DNA of 64,000 nt from Bosea sp. 124 (GCF_003046175.1 NZ_PZZM01000001.1:5039001-5103000), one strand, 5' to 3'. Shown: positions 10,324 to 21,774, numbered from the stretch's first letter. Notes: generated from the sequence alone by a model not told the origin. Numbers and translations are program-made.

Positions 10324-10399
10324 TGGTGGGCGGTGCAGGGCTCGAACCCGCGACCCTCTCCGTGTAAAGGAGACGCTCTACCAACTGAGCTAACCGCCC
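10324..10399 (-). tRNA. tRNA-Val (anticodon TAC)
   Basis: Complete 76-base cloverleaf with encoded CCA. The acceptor stem GGGCGGT pairs with ACCGCCC, and the anticodon stem TCTCC/GGAGA encloses the loop TTTACAC with anticodon TAC. The T-arm GGTTCGAGCCC is intact. Confidence 0.97.
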
Positions 10400-10526
10400 C
10401 TGCCGCGTGGGCTTTAAGGCCTGCGGGCCGCCTCTTCAAGCGCACAAAGCGACCCCTGCTCCGGCCACGCCAACAGAAAGCCGCCGGCGACGAGCGCCGG
10501 CGGCATTGTTTCGTCCTGCGAAGGGC

Positions 10527-12953
10527 TCAGTGGGCGATGACGCCGGCTGCATCCTCGTCGCCCGCCTTGGCGGGGATCGCCTTCAGATCCTCCTCCCAGA
10601 CGATCGGGACCGGCTGGCGCGTCAAGGCGTGCTGGAGAACCTGCTCCATCCGCGAGACCGGGATGATCTCCATCCCCTCCTTCACGGACTTCGGCAAATC
10701 GACCAGATCCTTGGCGTTGTCCTCGGGGATCAGCACCTTCTTGATGCCACCCCGCAGCGCCGCCAGGAGCTTCTCCTTCAACCCGCCGATCGGCAGCACC
10801 CTGCCCCGCAGCGTGACCTCGCCGGTCATGGCGACGTCACGGTTGGTCGGGATGCCGGTCAGGATCGAGACGATCGAGGTCGCCATCGCGATGCCGGCCG
10901 AGGGGCCGTCCTTCGGGGTCGCCCCCTCAGGAACGTGGACGTGGATGTCGCGCCGATCGAACAAGGGCGGCTCGATCCCGAAATCGACGGCGCGCGAGCG
11001 GACATAGGACGCCGCAGCCGAAATCGATTCCTTCATCACCTCCTTGAGGTTGCCGGTAACGGTCATCCTGCCCTTGCCGGGCATCATGACGCCTTCGATC
11101 GTCAGAAGCTCGCCGCCGACCTCGGTCCAGGCCAGTCCGGTGACGACACCAACCTGATCCTCGGTCTCGGCCATGCCATAGCGATAGCGCGGCGGGCCGA
11201 GATACTCCTCGAGCAGCTCGCTGTTGACGGCGACCTTCTTCTTCTTGGTCAGCACGATATCCTTCACCGCCTTGCGGACGGTGTTGGAGAGCTCGCGCTC
11301 GAGATTGCGGACGCCCGCCTCCCGCGTATAGCGGCGGACCAGCGTCTGCAGCGCGTCATCGTCGATCGACCATTCCTTGGATTCGAGGCCGTGCTTCTTG
11401 ATCGCGTTCGGAATCAGGTGACGCCGGGCGATCTCGGTCTTCTCATCCTCGGTGTAGCCGGCGATGCGGATCACCTCCATGCGGTCCAGAAGGGCCGGCG
11501 GGATGTTCAGCGTGTTGGCCGTCGTCACGAACATGACGTTCGACAGATCGTAGTCGACCTCGAGATAATGGTCGTTGAAGGTGCCGTTCTGCTCGGGATC
11601 AAGCACCTCCAGCAGGGCCGCCGAGGGATCGCCGCGGAAGTCCTGGCCCATCTTGTCGATCTCGTCGAGCAGGATGAGCGGGTTCGAGGTCTTGGCCTTC
11701 TTCATCGACTGGATGATCTTGCCGGGCATCGAACCGATATAGGTGCGGCGGTGACCGCGGATCTCGGCTTCGTCACGCACGCCGCCGAGCGACATGCGCA
11801 CGAACTCGCGCCCGGTCGCCTTGGCGATCGACTTGCCGAGCGAGGTCTTGCCGACGCCCGGAGGGCCAACGAGGCACAGGATCGGGCCGGCGAGCCGGTT
11901 GGTGCGCTGCTGCACCGCGAGATACTCGACGATGCGGTCCTTGACCTTGTCGAGGCCGAAGTGATCGTCGTCCAGCACCGCCTGCGCGGCCGCGAGGTCC
12001 TTCTTGATCTTCGACTTCTTGCTCCACGGAATGCCGAGCATCCAGTCGAGATAGTTGCGCACGACGGTGGCCTCGGCCGACATCGGCGACATCTGCCGCA
12101 GCTTCTTCATCTCCGCGACGGCCTTGTCGCGGGCCTCCTTGGAGAGCTTGGTGCGGGCGATGCGCTCCTCGAGCTCGGCCAGCTCGTCACGGCCTTCCTC
12201 GCCGTCGCCGAGTTCCTTCTGGATCGCCTTCATCTGCTCGTTGAGATAGTACTCGCGCTGGGTCTTCTCCATCTGGCGCTTGACGCGCGAGCGGATGCGC
12301 TTCTCGACCTGAAGCACCGACATCTCGCTTTCCATCAGCGAGAGGACCTTCTCCAGCCGGTGCGCGACATGGGTGATCTCGAGCACGGCCTGACGGTCGG
12401 CGATCTTGACCGCCAGATGCGAGGCGACGGTGTCGGCGAGCTTGGTCGGCTCCTCGATCTGCGAGACGGCCGCGACGATCTCGGGCGAGATCTTCTTGTT
12501 GAGCTTCACATAGCTCTCGAACTCGCTGACGACCGAGCGGCCGAGCGCCTCGACCTCGACCTTCTTGCCCTCCTCCTCAGCCAGGCCGGTGGCCTCGGCC
12601 TGATAGAAGGCATCGTCCGCGATATAGGCCGTGGCCTTGGCGCGGCCGACGCCCTCGACCAGCACCTTCACGGTCGAGTCGGGCAGCTTCAGCAGTTGCA
12701 GCACGCGGGCAAGCGTGCCGATCTCATAGATATCCTTGGTCTCCGGATCGTCGTCTCCGGCATTCTTCTGCGTAGCGAGCAGGATCAGCCCGTCGGTCTT
12801 GACGACCTCCTCCAGGGCACGGATCGACTTCTCGCGGCCGACGAAGAGCGGCACGATCATATGGGGGAAAACGACGATGTCGCGCAGGGGGAGAACCGGA
12901 TAGGTGCCGGTCTCACCGGAAACGAAAGGAGCGCGGGGCGCCGAGCCAGTCAT
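10527..12953 (-). CDS. lon: ATP-dependent protease Lon (LonA)
   Basis: Cytoplasmic AAA+ serine protease degrading damaged and regulatory proteins, 808 residues as usual. It has an N-terminal substrate-binding domain (about 18-210), a central coiled-coil, an ATPase with Walker [16 protein letters not shown] and Walker [12 protein letters not shown], and a C-terminal protease domain with the catalytic Ser in [12 protein letters not shown] and a downstream conserved Lys ([13 protein letters not shown]). It follows clpX on the same strand, but a terminator and a separate promoter lie between, so it is probably its own unit. Confidence 0.98.
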   Translation of the reverse strand: MTGSAPRAPFVSGETGTYPVLPLRDIVVFPHMIVPLFVGREKSIRALEEVVKTDGLILLATQKNAGDDDPETKDIYEIGTLARVLQLLKLPDSTVKVLVEGVGRAKATAYIADDAFYQAEATGLAEEEGKKVEVEALGRSVVSEFESYVKLNKKISPEIVAAVSQIEEPTKLADTVASHLAVKIADRQAVLEITHVAHRLEKVLSLMESEMSVLQVEKRIRSRVKRQMEKTQREYYLNEQMKAIQKELGDGEEGRDELAELEERIARTKLSKEARDKAVAEMKKLRQMSPMSAEATVVRNYLDWMLGIPWSKKSKIKKDLAAAQAVLDDDHFGLDKVKDRIVEYLAVQQRTNRLAGPILCLVGPPGVGKTSLGKSIAKATGREFVRMSLGGVRDEAEIRGHRRTYIGSMPGKIIQSMKKAKTSNPLILLDEIDKMGQDFRGDPSAALLEVLDPEQNGTFNDHYLEVDYDLSNVMFVTTANTLNIPPALLDRMEVIRIAGYTEDEKTEIARRHLIPNAIKKHGLESKEWSIDDDALQTLVRRYTREAGVRNLERELSNTVRKAVKDIVLTKKKKVAVNSELLEEYLGPPRYRYGMAETEDQVGVVTGLAWTEVGGELLTIEGVMMPGKGRMTVTGNLKEVMKESISAAASYVRSRAVDFGIEPPLFDRRDIHVHVPEGATPKDGPSAGIAMATSIVSILTGIPTNRDVAMTGEVTLRGRVLPIGGLKEKLLAALRGGIKKVLIPEDNAKDLVDLPKSVKEGMEIIPVSRMEQVLQHALTRQPVPIVWEEDLKAIPAKAGDEDAAGVIAH

Positions 12954-12988
12954 GACTTTTCCTTTGTGGTTGCGCCCGGCGTGACCCC

Positions 12989-13015
12989 AAAATGGGCATC
13001 AGCATCGAACGTAAG
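12989..13015 (-). promoter_or_regulatory. Candidate heat-shock (RpoH) promoter for lon
   Basis: On the minus strand, CTTACG, about 12 bases, then GCCCATTTT resembles the RpoH consensus (CTTGAA, then CCCCATNT), about 36-60 bases before the lon ATG. lon is a classical heat-shock gene. The match is imperfect at -35. The rest of 12954-13385 holds no gene I can support, apart from the clpX terminator. Confidence 0.35.
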
Positions 13016-13276
13016 CGGGCAGAGCGACCATTCACCCCGTCCGCCCCCGCGCATCGCACCCTCGACAGGCATGCGACTCTCGCGAGTGAAGCTAAAGTGG
13101 CGACTTCCTCGCCGGCTTTCAAGCGACCCGTCGCCGGTTGACCCCAGAAGTTTGCACCGCGTCAATTTGCGCCAGCCGAGGTCAGCAAAAGTCTTCGCCC
13201 TGCCCTGCAGGCCAGCACGGTGAAGACTCGCAATCACCCGAGCGAGCCCGGCAAGCAAACGATGCTGCGGATACGC

Positions 13277-13300
13277 AAAACGCGCGCCAACAGGCGCGCG
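13277..13300 (-). terminator. Intrinsic terminator after clpX
   Basis: On the minus strand CGCGCGCC-TGTT-GGCGCGCG forms a perfect 8-bp stem followed directly by TTTT. It lies about 85 bases downstream of the clpX stop and before the lon promoter region. Confidence 0.65.
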
Positions 13301-13385
13301 CTTGATAGATCGACATCTATGGCCACTCGAATCGAACAGGGCCCGATCCTCGTTAATCGCCGACGTGCTCGACCGGGCCCGAGCG

Positions 13386-14654
<1,269 letters not shown>

Positions 14655-14936
14655 CGTCCATCTCCATTCTAGGAGCCGGAGGCCAGACCCGCCGCGGCGG
14701 GTGCAACCGTCGTCTCTTCGTCATAATAGGCGCCCAGTTCACGATCATCAGGTTAACGGCCGGTTCCGGCACATCCTGAATCAAACGCGATCCACAACCG
14801 GATCATGCTGGGGCACCTCGGGATCATCCTTGGGCCTGTCCGATTCCCCATGCAATCATGGGGCCGGGTCCCATGCAATATGTGCACTGCACGCCGCGCC
14901 GCCAACCCACAGGCCGCTCGCAAGCGGCCCGAAGGC

Positions 14937-15560
14937 TCACGCCGCCTCTTCCGGACGCTTGTCGATGACCTTGTCGATCAGGCCGAAATCGCGCGCCTGG
15001 GCGGCGGTCATGAAGTTGTCGCGCTCCAGCGCCGGCTCGATCTCCTCATAGGAGCGGCCGGTATGCGTGACATAAATCTCGTTCAGCCGGCGCTTCAGGC
15101 TCTCGACCTCGCGGGCATGGATCAGGATGTCGGTGACCTGGCCCTGATAGCCGCCGGAGGGCTGGTGGACCATGATGCGGGCGTTCGGCAGCGCGAAGCG
15201 CATGTCCTTGGCGCCGGCGGTCAGCAGCAGCGAGCCCATCGAGGCGGCCTGGCCCACACACAAGGTCGTGACCGGGCAGCGGATGAACTGCATCGTGTCG
15301 TAGATCGACAGGCCCGAGGTGACCACGCCGCCGGGCGAGTTGATGTAGAAGGAGATTTCCTTCTTGGGGTTCTCGGCCTCGAGGAACAGGAGCTGCGCCA
15401 CGATCAACGAGGCGGAGTAATCCTCGACCGGGCCGGTCAGGAAGATGATGCGTTCGCGCAGCAGGCGCGAATAGATGTCGAAGGCGCGCTCGCCGCGGCT
15501 CGACTGCTCGACCACCATCGGGACGAGATTATTGTAGGTCTCGATCGGATCGCGCAGCAT
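14937..15560 (-). CDS. clpP: ClpP, proteolytic subunit of Clp protease
   Basis: Self-compartmentalised serine protease, 207 residues. The catalytic triad is S107 (GQAASMGS), H132 (MVHQPSGG) and D181. The start MLRDPIETY was chosen because it matches the family start and has AAGGA about 8 bases upstream; the open frame extends further 5', but that part is not conserved. It partners ClpX next door and ClpA at 45813. The 282 bases between clpP and clpX hold only short hairpins (for example GGCCGCT/AGCGGCC at 14912-14929). Confidence 0.97.
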   Translation of the reverse strand: MLRDPIETYNNLVPMVVEQSSRGERAFDIYSRLLRERIIFLTGPVEDYSASLIVAQLLFLEAENPKKEISFYINSPGGVVTSGLSIYDTMQFIRCPVTTLCVGQAASMGSLLLTAGAKDMRFALPNARIMVHQPSGGYQGQVTDILIHAREVESLKRRLNEIYVTHTGRSYEEIEPALERDNFMTAAQARDFGLIDKVIDKRPEEAA

Positions 15561-15652
15561 GGAGATGTCCTTGGGTGGCAGAGGCCGGGATTGAAGCCGG
15601 CGAATCGTGGCTGTCTTGAGGAGACAACCACATAAGCACGGCAAAGGCGGCT

Positions 15653-15691
15653 GAAAAGAGAAGCGCCGCCCGGCACGGGGCCGAGCGGCGC
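15653..15691 (-). terminator. Intrinsic terminator after tig
   Basis: On the minus strand GCGCCGC and GCGGCGC arms (15685-15691 and 15663-15669) enclose an internally paired GC-rich loop and are followed by TTCTCTTTTC. It lies 30 bases past the tig stop and before clpP. Confidence 0.6.
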
Positions 15692-15720
15692 AAATGTTCG
15701 GATTAAGGTTTCCGTGGCGG

Positions 15721-17163
15721 TCAGGCGGAGGCGTCGTCGGCCGCACCGTCTTCGGCCTTGTCGGCCTTCTTCGCCTTCTTGGCGGCGGCCTTCTTCGGCT
15801 TGGCTTCAGTCGTCCCCTCGGCGTCCTCGTCGGCGTAGAGCGCCTCGCGGGACACGGTCTGGTCCTCGACCTTCACCTGGCCGAGCAGATGGTCGACGAC
15901 CTTCTCCTCGAAGATCGGGGCGCGGATCTCGGCGAGCGCCTGCGGGTTCTTGCGGTAGAACTCCCAGACCTGCTTCTCCTGACCGGGGAACTGGCGAGCG
16001 CGCTCGACCAGCGCCTGGGTGACTTCGTCATCCGAGATCTGGACCTTGGCCTGTTCGCCGATCTCGGCCAGGACGAGGCCGAGGCGGACGCGGCGCTCGG
16101 CGATCTTGCGATAGTCGACCTTGGCGGTCTCCTCGGTCGTGCCCTCGTCCTCAAAGGACTTCTTGGCTTCCTTCATATCCGCCTCGACCTGGCTCCAGAC
16201 GCTGGCGAATTCCTGTTCGACCAGGGTCGGAGGCAGTTCGAAGGTGTATTTGCCGTCGAGCGCGTCGAGCAGGCTCTTCTTGAGCTTGCGACGCGACTGC
16301 TGGCCGAAATCGCGGCCGATCTGCTCGCGAATCGCGGTCTTCAGCGCATCGAGCGACTCCATGCCGAAGGCCTTGGCGAGCTCGTCATCGATCTTGACCG
16401 GCTCGGGAGCCTGGACCTCGGTGACGGTGACCTCGAACTCGGCCGGCTTGCCGGCGAGATGCTCGGCGGTGTAGTTCTCCGGGAAGGTCACCTTGACCGT
16501 CCGGGTCTCGCCAGCCTTGGCGCCCTCGAGCTGCTCCTCGAAGCCGGGGATGAACTGGCCCGCGCCGAGATCGAGCGGGATGCCCTCGCCCGTGCCGCCG
16601 TCGAAGGGCTTGCCCTCGAGCGTGCCGACGAAGGAAATCATCAGGCGGTCGCCGCTGGCGGCCTTGGCCTTCTCGCCCTTGTTGGCGAAGGTCCGGTTCG
16701 AGGAGGCCATGCGCTCGAGCGACGAGTCGACATCGGCGTCCGGAACCTCGGCGACCGGCTTGACCAGAGCGACGTCCGACAGGTCGGCGAGCTCGATTTT
16801 GGGCAGGACCTCGAGCGCGACGGTGAAGGCGAGATCGCCCTTGGCCTCCATCGCGGCCTCGATCTCGTCCTTGTTCTCAGGGAACTTGATCTGCGGCTCG
16901 AAGGCGAGCTTCAGGCCGTTATCGGCAACGATCTTCTGATTGGCCTCGTTGACCGCGTTCTGAAGCACATCGGCCATCACCGAGCGACCATAGAGCCGGC
17001 GCAGATGGCCGACCGGCACCTTGCCGGGGCGGAAGCCGTTGATCTTGGCCTTGCCCTGAAGACCCTGAAGGCCGTCATCGAGCCGGGTCTTGAGGTCGGC
17101 GGCGTTCAGCACCACCTGAAATTCGCGCTTGAGGCCCTGCGAGAGGGTTTCGGTCACGTTCAT
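15721..17163 (-). CDS. tig: Trigger factor, ribosome-bound peptidyl-prolyl isomerase chaperone
   Basis: Ribosome-associated folding factor meeting nascent chains at the exit tunnel. It is 480 residues, slightly longer than E. coli (432) because of an Ala/Lys-rich tail ([20 protein letters not shown]). The ribosome-binding signature GFRPGKVP is at about residues 44-51, the FKBP-type isomerase domain at about 160-250, and the helical C-domain follows. tig-clpP-clpX-lon in one direction is the common bacterial order. Confidence 0.97.
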   Translation of the reverse strand: MNVTETLSQGLKREFQVVLNAADLKTRLDDGLQGLQGKAKINGFRPGKVPVGHLRRLYGRSVMADVLQNAVNEANQKIVADNGLKLAFEPQIKFPENKDEIEAAMEAKGDLAFTVALEVLPKIELADLSDVALVKPVAEVPDADVDSSLERMASSNRTFANKGEKAKAASGDRLMISFVGTLEGKPFDGGTGEGIPLDLGAGQFIPGFEEQLEGAKAGETRTVKVTFPENYTAEHLAGKPAEFEVTVTEVQAPEPVKIDDELAKAFGMESLDALKTAIREQIGRDFGQQSRRKLKKSLLDALDGKYTFELPPTLVEQEFASVWSQVEADMKEAKKSFEDEGTTEETAKVDYRKIAERRVRLGLVLAEIGEQAKVQISDDEVTQALVERARQFPGQEKQVWEFYRKNPQALAEIRAPIFEEKVVDHLLGQVKVEDQTVSREALYADEDAEGTTEAKPKKAAAKKAKKADKAEDGAADDASA

Positions 17164-17255
17164 CGTTTTCGATCCGCCAACAGCTCGTTACTTCAATGTC
17201 CAAAGCGCGACGCCGGGAGACCGCCGCCGCGCTCGCGAAAAACCTCCGCATCGAA

Positions 17256-17280
17256 CCGAAAAGTGGAATGCACTTTTCGG
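17256..17280. repeat. Palindromic intergenic repeat (AAAAGTG/CACTTTT type)
   Basis: Perfect 10-bp inverted repeat CCGAAAAGTG-gaatg-CACTTTTCGG between tig and tRNA-Leu. It resembles the core of the 'GAAAAGTGGAAACCGGTTTTCG' elements scattered in Hyphomicrobiales genomes; related copies lie at 25349-25434 and 53335-53379. Confidence 0.6.
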
Positions 17281-17354
17281 AAAATCCGACGCGGCATCAA
17301 ATACGTAGATCACCGTTATCCGCACCCGCCAGGGCGCACGGTGATCTATGCCGA

Positions 17355-17439
17355 TGGTGCGGGCGGAGGGACTCGAACCCCCACGACTTTCGCCGCTGGT
17401 ACCTAAAACCAGTGCGTCTACCAGTTCCGCCACGCCCGC
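17355..17439 (-). tRNA. tRNA-Leu (anticodon TAG)
   Basis: Complete 85-base class II tRNA with encoded CCA and a long variable arm. The acceptor stem GCGGGCG pairs with CGCCCGC, and the anticodon stem CTGGT/ACCAG encloses TTTAGGT with anticodon TAG, reading CUA and related Leu codons. Confidence 0.96.
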
Positions 17440-17613
17440 CGGCCCGATTGCGCTGCGCGCGAGCAAACGCAGCGCGGCCATCATTGGGCGCCGGTGCTAT
17501 ACGCATTTCAGCCGGGCCATGCAGCAAAAAAATGACGGTTCTGCAAAACACGCCGGTCCGGGGGCGGCTGCAGGCGCCGCGATGGCCTCTCGCCATCGGG
17601 CGCCGCCGACATT

Positions 17614-19059
17614 ATGCCGGTCGTCATGAGTGATCGATCCGACCGCCCTGCCCCCCCAACCCGCCGCGCCGCCCTGCTCGGGCTCGGCGCCGCAACCATG
17701 CCGGGACTGGCCGGGCGGGCTCTGGCGCAAACCGCACCGCCCGGCCCGGCCCAGCCGGCACCGGCGGGACGCGTTCTGACAGCCGGCCCGGCCAAGGCGA
17801 GGCTGAGGCCCGCCCCCGCCTCGGAGACCGAGATCTGGGCCTTCGACGGCGCGACGCCCGGCCCGGCGCTGCGAATCAAGCAAGGCGAGACGCTGCGCCT
17901 GACCGTGGCGAACAGCACGACGAGCCCCCTCTCGCTGCATTGGCACGGCCTGCGCGGCGAGGCGGCGATGGACGGCGTCGGCGGCTTCAGCCAGCCTCCG
18001 ATCGCGCCTGGCGAAAGCTTCGAATACCGGCTGCAACCGCTCGATTCGGGCACGGTCCTGTATCGCCCGCTGGTGATCGGCGGCGCGTCGGAGCCGGCCG
18101 GGCGCGGGCTCGGCGGCCTGCTGATCGTCGAGGAGCCGGAGCCGCCGCCGGTCGATCTCGACCTGCCGGTGCTGGTCACCGACTGGCTGCTGGGCGACGA
18201 CCACGCGCTGCAGCCCTTCTCGGCGACGAGCCCCGATGGCGCCACGGCCGGCCGGCTGGGAAGCTGGATCACGGTCAATGGCGGTTCGCCGCCGCAGCGC
18301 ATCGCCGTCGCGCGCGGGGCGCGGGTCCGGCTGCGTCTCGCGAACGGCTGCAATGCCCGGATCATGCGGTTGCGCTTCGATGGCATCAAGGCGGTCGTCA
18401 TCGCCGTCGACGGGCAGCCGACCGAATCCTTCGAGCCCGTGCGCTCGCAACTGCCCTTCGCTCCCGGCACGCGCTACGACCTGCTGGTCGACATGCCGAG
18501 CGAGGCCGGCGCGACCGCCATCGTGACCGCCCTGGTCGGGGCTGGCGTGCCTCTGGTGCGGCTCGTCACCGAGGGGGCCGCGAAGCCTGCCTCGGCCGCT
18601 CCGATGGCGCTGAAGCCGAACCCGACCTTGCCGGCCGCGGTGCGCCTGCAGGACGCGCACCGTCCCCAGATCGTGATCGAGGGCGGGGCCAAGGTCTCGC
18701 CCGAATTCAAGCCCGACCTGACCGGCATCGATCCCGCCCGGCCCTGGCGCATCAATGGCGGTGTCGGCGAGGCTTCGACCAAGCCACTGTTCAGCGTGAA
18801 GCGCGGCACGCCGATCGTCCTCGCCATCGAGAACAGGACGGCGTTCTTCCAGCCGATCCATGTCCATGGCCATACCTTCCGCCTGCTTCATCCGCTCGAC
18901 GACGGCTGGGAGCCCTATTTCCTCGATACGGTGCAGATTCCCGAAGGCAAGCGGCTGCACATCGCCTTCATCGCCGAGAACCCCGGGCGCTGGTTGATCT
19001 CCTCGACGGTGCTGGAGCGCTTCGACCGGGGCTTGTGGACCTGGTTCGAGGTGACGTGA
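17614..19059 (+). CDS. Multicopper-oxidase-fold protein lacking most copper ligands
   Basis: A 481-residue, probably Tat-exported protein (TRRAALLGLGAA at 16-27, cleavage near ALAQ at 39) with cupredoxin domains of the multicopper oxidase family. The first HxH is intact (HWHG, H109/H111). The second is replaced: GTVLYRPL at 146-153 stands where family members have GTxWYHxH. In the third, QPIHVHGH (413-420) keeps H416 and H418, but the type 1 His is Gln. The last motif, usually HCHIxxH, reads SSTVLER (463-469), so the type 1 Cys and both flanking His are gone. Oxidase activity through the standard copper relay is therefore unlikely. An alternative start is ATG 17626. Its stop overlaps the next gene's GTG. 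Confidence 0.85.
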   Translation: MPVVMSDRSDRPAPPTRRAALLGLGAATMPGLAGRALAQTAPPGPAQPAPAGRVLTAGPAKARLRPAPASETEIWAFDGATPGPALRIKQGETLRLTVANSTTSPLSLHWHGLRGEAAMDGVGGFSQPPIAPGESFEYRLQPLDSGTVLYRPLVIGGASEPAGRGLGGLLIVEEPEPPPVDLDLPVLVTDWLLGDDHALQPFSATSPDGATAGRLGSWITVNGGSPPQRIAVARGARVRLRLANGCNARIMRLRFDGIKAVVIAVDGQPTESFEPVRSQLPFAPGTRYDLLVDMPSEAGATAIVTALVGAGVPLVRLVTEGAAKPASAAPMALKPNPTLPAAVRLQDAHRPQIVIEGGAKVSPEFKPDLTGIDPARPWRINGGVGEASTKPLFSVKRGTPIVLAIENRTAFFQPIHVHGHTFRLLHPLDDGWEPYFLDTVQIPEGKRLHIAFIAENPGRWLISSTVLERFDRGLWTWFEVT

Positions 19060-19478
19060 CCGCCCCCAGCCGAGCCCGCGTCGCGATGCGCTGGCTGATG
19101 TCGGCCTTCTATGGCGGCGCCGGCCTGTTGCATCTCGTCAGACCCGACGGCTTTCTGCCGATCGTGCCGGCCTGGGTGCCCGAGCCGCGCATGGTGGTGA
19201 TCGCGACCGGCGTCGCGGAAATCCTCGGAGCGCTCGGCCTGCTCGTCCCCCCCCTGCGCAAGGCCGCCGGGCTTGGGCTCGCGCTCTATGCCCTCTGCGT
19301 CCTGCCGGCGAACATCAAGCACGCCGCCGAGGGCATCGTGCTGGCCGGGCTTCCGTCAAGCTGGTGGTATCATGCGCCGCGTCTGGCGCTGCAGCCGGTG
19401 CTGATCTGGGGGACGCTTTACGCCGGCGGCGTCATCGACTGGCCGTGGCGGCAGGAGGGCAAGGTCAAGCTCGGTTGA
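19056..19478 (+). CDS. DoxX-like membrane protein
   Basis: A 140-residue protein with four predicted membrane helices (about 8-28, 45-65, 68-88 and 110-130). FYGGAGLLHLVRPDGFL and ATGVAEILGALGLLVPPLRKAAG fit the DoxX family, small membrane proteins often paired with redox enzymes. The GTG start at 19056 overlaps the preceding stop (GTGA), so it is translationally coupled to the multicopper-oxidase-fold protein. A later ATG at 19086 is possible. The electron donor or partner is not evident. Confidence 0.75.
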   Translation: MTAPSRARVAMRWLMSAFYGGAGLLHLVRPDGFLPIVPAWVPEPRMVVIATGVAEILGALGLLVPPLRKAAGLGLALYALCVLPANIKHAAEGIVLAGLPSSWWYHAPRLALQPVLIWGTLYAGGVIDWPWRQEGKVKLG

Positions 19479-19498
19479 GCCCCCTCACCCCGCCCGGC

Positions 19499-20032
19499 TC
19501 AACCGAGCCCGAGCCCGAGCCGGGTCAGCACTTCCGTCTCGATCGCGTCCTTCGACAGCTCGACGGAGACGACGAGAGGACGCTCGTCCTCGCCCGGCTC
19601 CTCCAGCGCCGCGAACTGGCTGTCGAGCAGGGCCGGCGGCATGAAGTGGTGCTGTCGCTGCGCCATCCGCGCGCCGATCAGCTCCCGCGAGCCCTTGAGA
19701 TAGACCAACGCGACATCGCGCCTGTCGCCGATGATGACGCGGCGATAGGCGCGCTTCAGGGCCGAGCAGGTGACGATGCCGTTGCCGCCCGACGCGCGCA
19801 GATCGTCGATCCAGGCGGCGATGGCGGCGAGCCAGGGCTTGCGATCCTCGTCGTTCAGCGGCGTGCCGCCCGCCATCTTGGCGACGTTCGCGGGCGGGTG
19901 GAAGGAATCGGCGTCGCGGAACGGCCAAGCGAGCTGGCCCGCCAGCCGCTCGCCGAGCGAGGTCTTGCCCGAACTGGCGACGCCCATGACGACGATGACG
20001 GCCGGCCTCACGACCGTTGGCGCGGAGGTCAT
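19499..20032 (-). CDS. gntK: Gluconokinase
   Basis: Phosphorylates D-gluconate to 6-phosphogluconate in the cytoplasm. It is 177 residues with P-loop GVASSGKTSLGERLA at about 17-31, then DADSFHPPANVAKMAGGTPL and CSALKRAYRRVI, all typical of the GntK family. It lies 6 bases downstream of the 6-phosphogluconate dehydrogenase gene, whose substrate it makes, so the pair forms a gluconate-to-pentose-phosphate module. It faces the DoxX gene tail-to-tail. Confidence 0.93.
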   Translation of the reverse strand: MTSAPTVVRPAVIVVMGVASSGKTSLGERLAGQLAWPFRDADSFHPPANVAKMAGGTPLNDEDRKPWLAAIAAWIDDLRASGGNGIVTCSALKRAYRRVIIGDRRDVALVYLKGSRELIGARMAQRQHHFMPPALLDSQFAALEEPGEDERPLVVSVELSKDAIETEVLTRLGLGLG

Positions 20033-20038
20033 CGTCGA

Positions 20039-21025
20039 TCAGCCCTGCTTTTTGGGTTCGACATGGCCACCGAAGCCGGCACGCATGGCGGAAAGCACCT
20101 TCTCGCCGAAGGTGTGGTCGACGCGGGAGCGGAAGCGGGCGAAGAGCGCCGAGGTCAAGACCTCTGCCGGGGTGGCGGTCTCGACGGCAGCGTCGACCGT
20201 CCAGCGACCCTCGCCGGAATCCGAAACATTGCCGGAATAGGCGGAAAGGTCCTCGTCGGCGGCCAAAGCCTCGGCGGTGAGGTCGAGCAGCCAGGAGGTG
20301 ACGACCGAGCCGCGGCGCCAGACCTCGGCAATCTCGGCGGTGTCGAAGTCGAAGCCGTATTCGGGCGGCAGGCCTTCCTTCGCCGAGGCGTTGCGCAACA
20401 GGTCGAAGCCCTCGGCGAAGGCCTGCATCATGCCGTACTCGATGCCATTATGGATCATCTTGACGAAGTGGCCGGCGCCGACCGGGCCGCAATGCAGATA
20501 GCCTTCCTCGCTCGTCGGATTGCGGCCCTCGCGATGCTTGGTCGGCTCGAGCTCGCCCTTGCCCGGCGCCAACGCCGTGAAGATCGGCTCCAGCCGGTCG
20601 AAAGCAGCCTTCTCGCCGCCGATCATCAGGCAATAGCCGCGATCGAGGCCGTGAACGCCGCCGGAGGTGCCGATATCCATGTAGTGCAGGCCCTTCGCGG
20701 CGAGTTCGCCGCCGCGCCGGACATCGTCCTTCCAGAAGGCGTTGCCGCCGTCGATCAGCGTATCGTCGGGCGAGAGCAGGCCAGACAGCTCCGTCAGCGT
20801 CGCCTCGGTGATCTTGCCGGCGGGCAGCATGACCCAGATCGCGCGCGGCGCCTTCAGCTTGGCGACCATGTCTTTCAGATCGCTGGCGACGATCGCGCCA
20901 TCGGCCGCCAGCGCCGCTCCGGGCTTCGGATCGCGGTCATAGACCACGCAGTCATGACCGGCGCGCATCAGCCGGCGCACGATATTGCCACCCATCCGGC
21001 CGAGGCCGATCACTCCAAGCTGCAT
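20039..21025 (-). CDS. gnd: 6-phosphogluconate dehydrogenase, decarboxylating (short GndA/YqeC type)
   Basis: Oxidises 6-phosphogluconate to ribulose 5-phosphate and CO2. It is 328 residues, the short form, in contrast with the 470-residue GndA of enterobacteria. The N-terminal Rossmann motif is [14 protein letters not shown], and [24 protein letters not shown] and [19 protein letters not shown] give the substrate and catalytic region with conserved Lys and Asn. Short forms often prefer NAD+. Co-directional with gntK, 6-base gap. Confidence 0.93.
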   Translation of the reverse strand: MQLGVIGLGRMGGNIVRRLMRAGHDCVVYDRDPKPGAALAADGAIVASDLKDMVAKLKAPRAIWVMLPAGKITEATLTELSGLLSPDDTLIDGGNAFWKDDVRRGGELAAKGLHYMDIGTSGGVHGLDRGYCLMIGGEKAAFDRLEPIFTALAPGKGELEPTKHREGRNPTSEEGYLHCGPVGAGHFVKMIHNGIEYGMMQAFAEGFDLLRNASAKEGLPPEYGFDFDTAEIAEVWRRGSVVTSWLLDLTAEALAADEDLSAYSGNVSDSGEGRWTVDAAVETATPAEVLTSALFARFRSRVDHTFGEKVLSAMRAGFGGHVEPKKQG

Positions 21026-21118
21026 GAGATTCTCCTGGGCAGCGGGCGCAGTTCCGTAAAAGCGGTTCTGGCATCGGCCCGTCGCCTCGACAAGCCAGCT
21101 CGCGATCCGACCCCGAGC

Positions 21119-21763
21119 TCAGGAACGCCTTTCGTGCTGGCGGATTGTGAATGAGAAGCCCGAATGAGGTAGCTTTTGTGGCGGATTGGGCAGGTAGACC
21201 ACAAACTCTCGCCGCTTTCTTAAATCGGTGTAGAGGTTGCCCTGATAGCACTCATACAGGCCGCCTCTGAAGGTGTAGTAGGTGGTCGCGTGTGCATAAG
21301 TGACTTTGGTGTCGATCAGGCGGGCACCCGACGCCACCGGATGCAGCCCGAACGCGAGGCAGAAGGCAAAGAGATCGCGTGCATCCGCCGTTCCCTCGGC
21401 GAATCGATCCGCAACTCGGTCGATCGTCTCCTCGCCTGCTTCATGCAGTTGCGGTGCCCATTGCTGGAACTGATGCTTGAGCGCAAAGGCGAGATACGCG
21501 CTATTCTCGCGCCGACGGATCGGGTCCAGTTCGCCCAGGCCCTTGAGAGCCTGCCCGATGCCGAACTTCAACGCAGCATCCAGCGCCTTTTTCGCCTTCT
21601 CCCGGTAGGCCCCCTGCAAGTCCGGAAAGGTTCTCGATATCGTCGTGACGTCTCCCCGCTTGACGATGGCCACTATCGCGCTCCTCATCCAGCCCGCCGC
21701 CGAGCGGCGACTAGAGCGCTTCGACAATCGGCCTGCAAGAGCGGCCGACGTTACGTCAGTCAT
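21119..21763 (-). CDS. Hypothetical protein, visibly lower GC than its neighbours
   Basis: A 214-residue cytoplasmic-looking protein, not recognised. It has a Lys/Arg-rich N-terminal third (about 45-100), an Ala-rich helical middle (YLAFALKHQFQQW, then DARDLFAFCLAFGLHPVASG) and an aromatic-rich C-terminal region (YAHATTYYTFRGGLYECYQ, then EFVVYLPNPPQKLPHSG) that may be a beta domain. Its 3' half is visibly poorer in G+C than the flanking gnd and acdS genes, suggesting recent acquisition. The first ~25 residues are doubtful: ATG 21688 is an alternative start. No partner gene is obvious. Confidence 0.6.
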   Translation of the reverse strand: MTDVTSAALAGRLSKRSSRRSAAGWMRSAIVAIVKRGDVTTISRTFPDLQGAYREKAKKALDAALKFGIGQALKGLGELDPIRRRENSAYLAFALKHQFQQWAPQLHEAGEETIDRVADRFAEGTADARDLFAFCLAFGLHPVASGARLIDTKVTYAHATTYYTFRGGLYECYQGNLYTDLRKRREFVVYLPNPPQKLPHSGFSFTIRQHERRS

Positions 21764-21774
21764 AGGCCGAGGTT

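Noticed and set aside
9551..10399. tRNA-associated integration site (att) at tRNA-Asp or tRNA-Val
   Set aside because: No second copy of a tRNA 3' end and no integrase nearby.
10407..13223. 938-codon plus-strand ORF across lon
   Set aside because: Antisense shadow of lon; no family resemblance, composition typical of reversed coding sequence.
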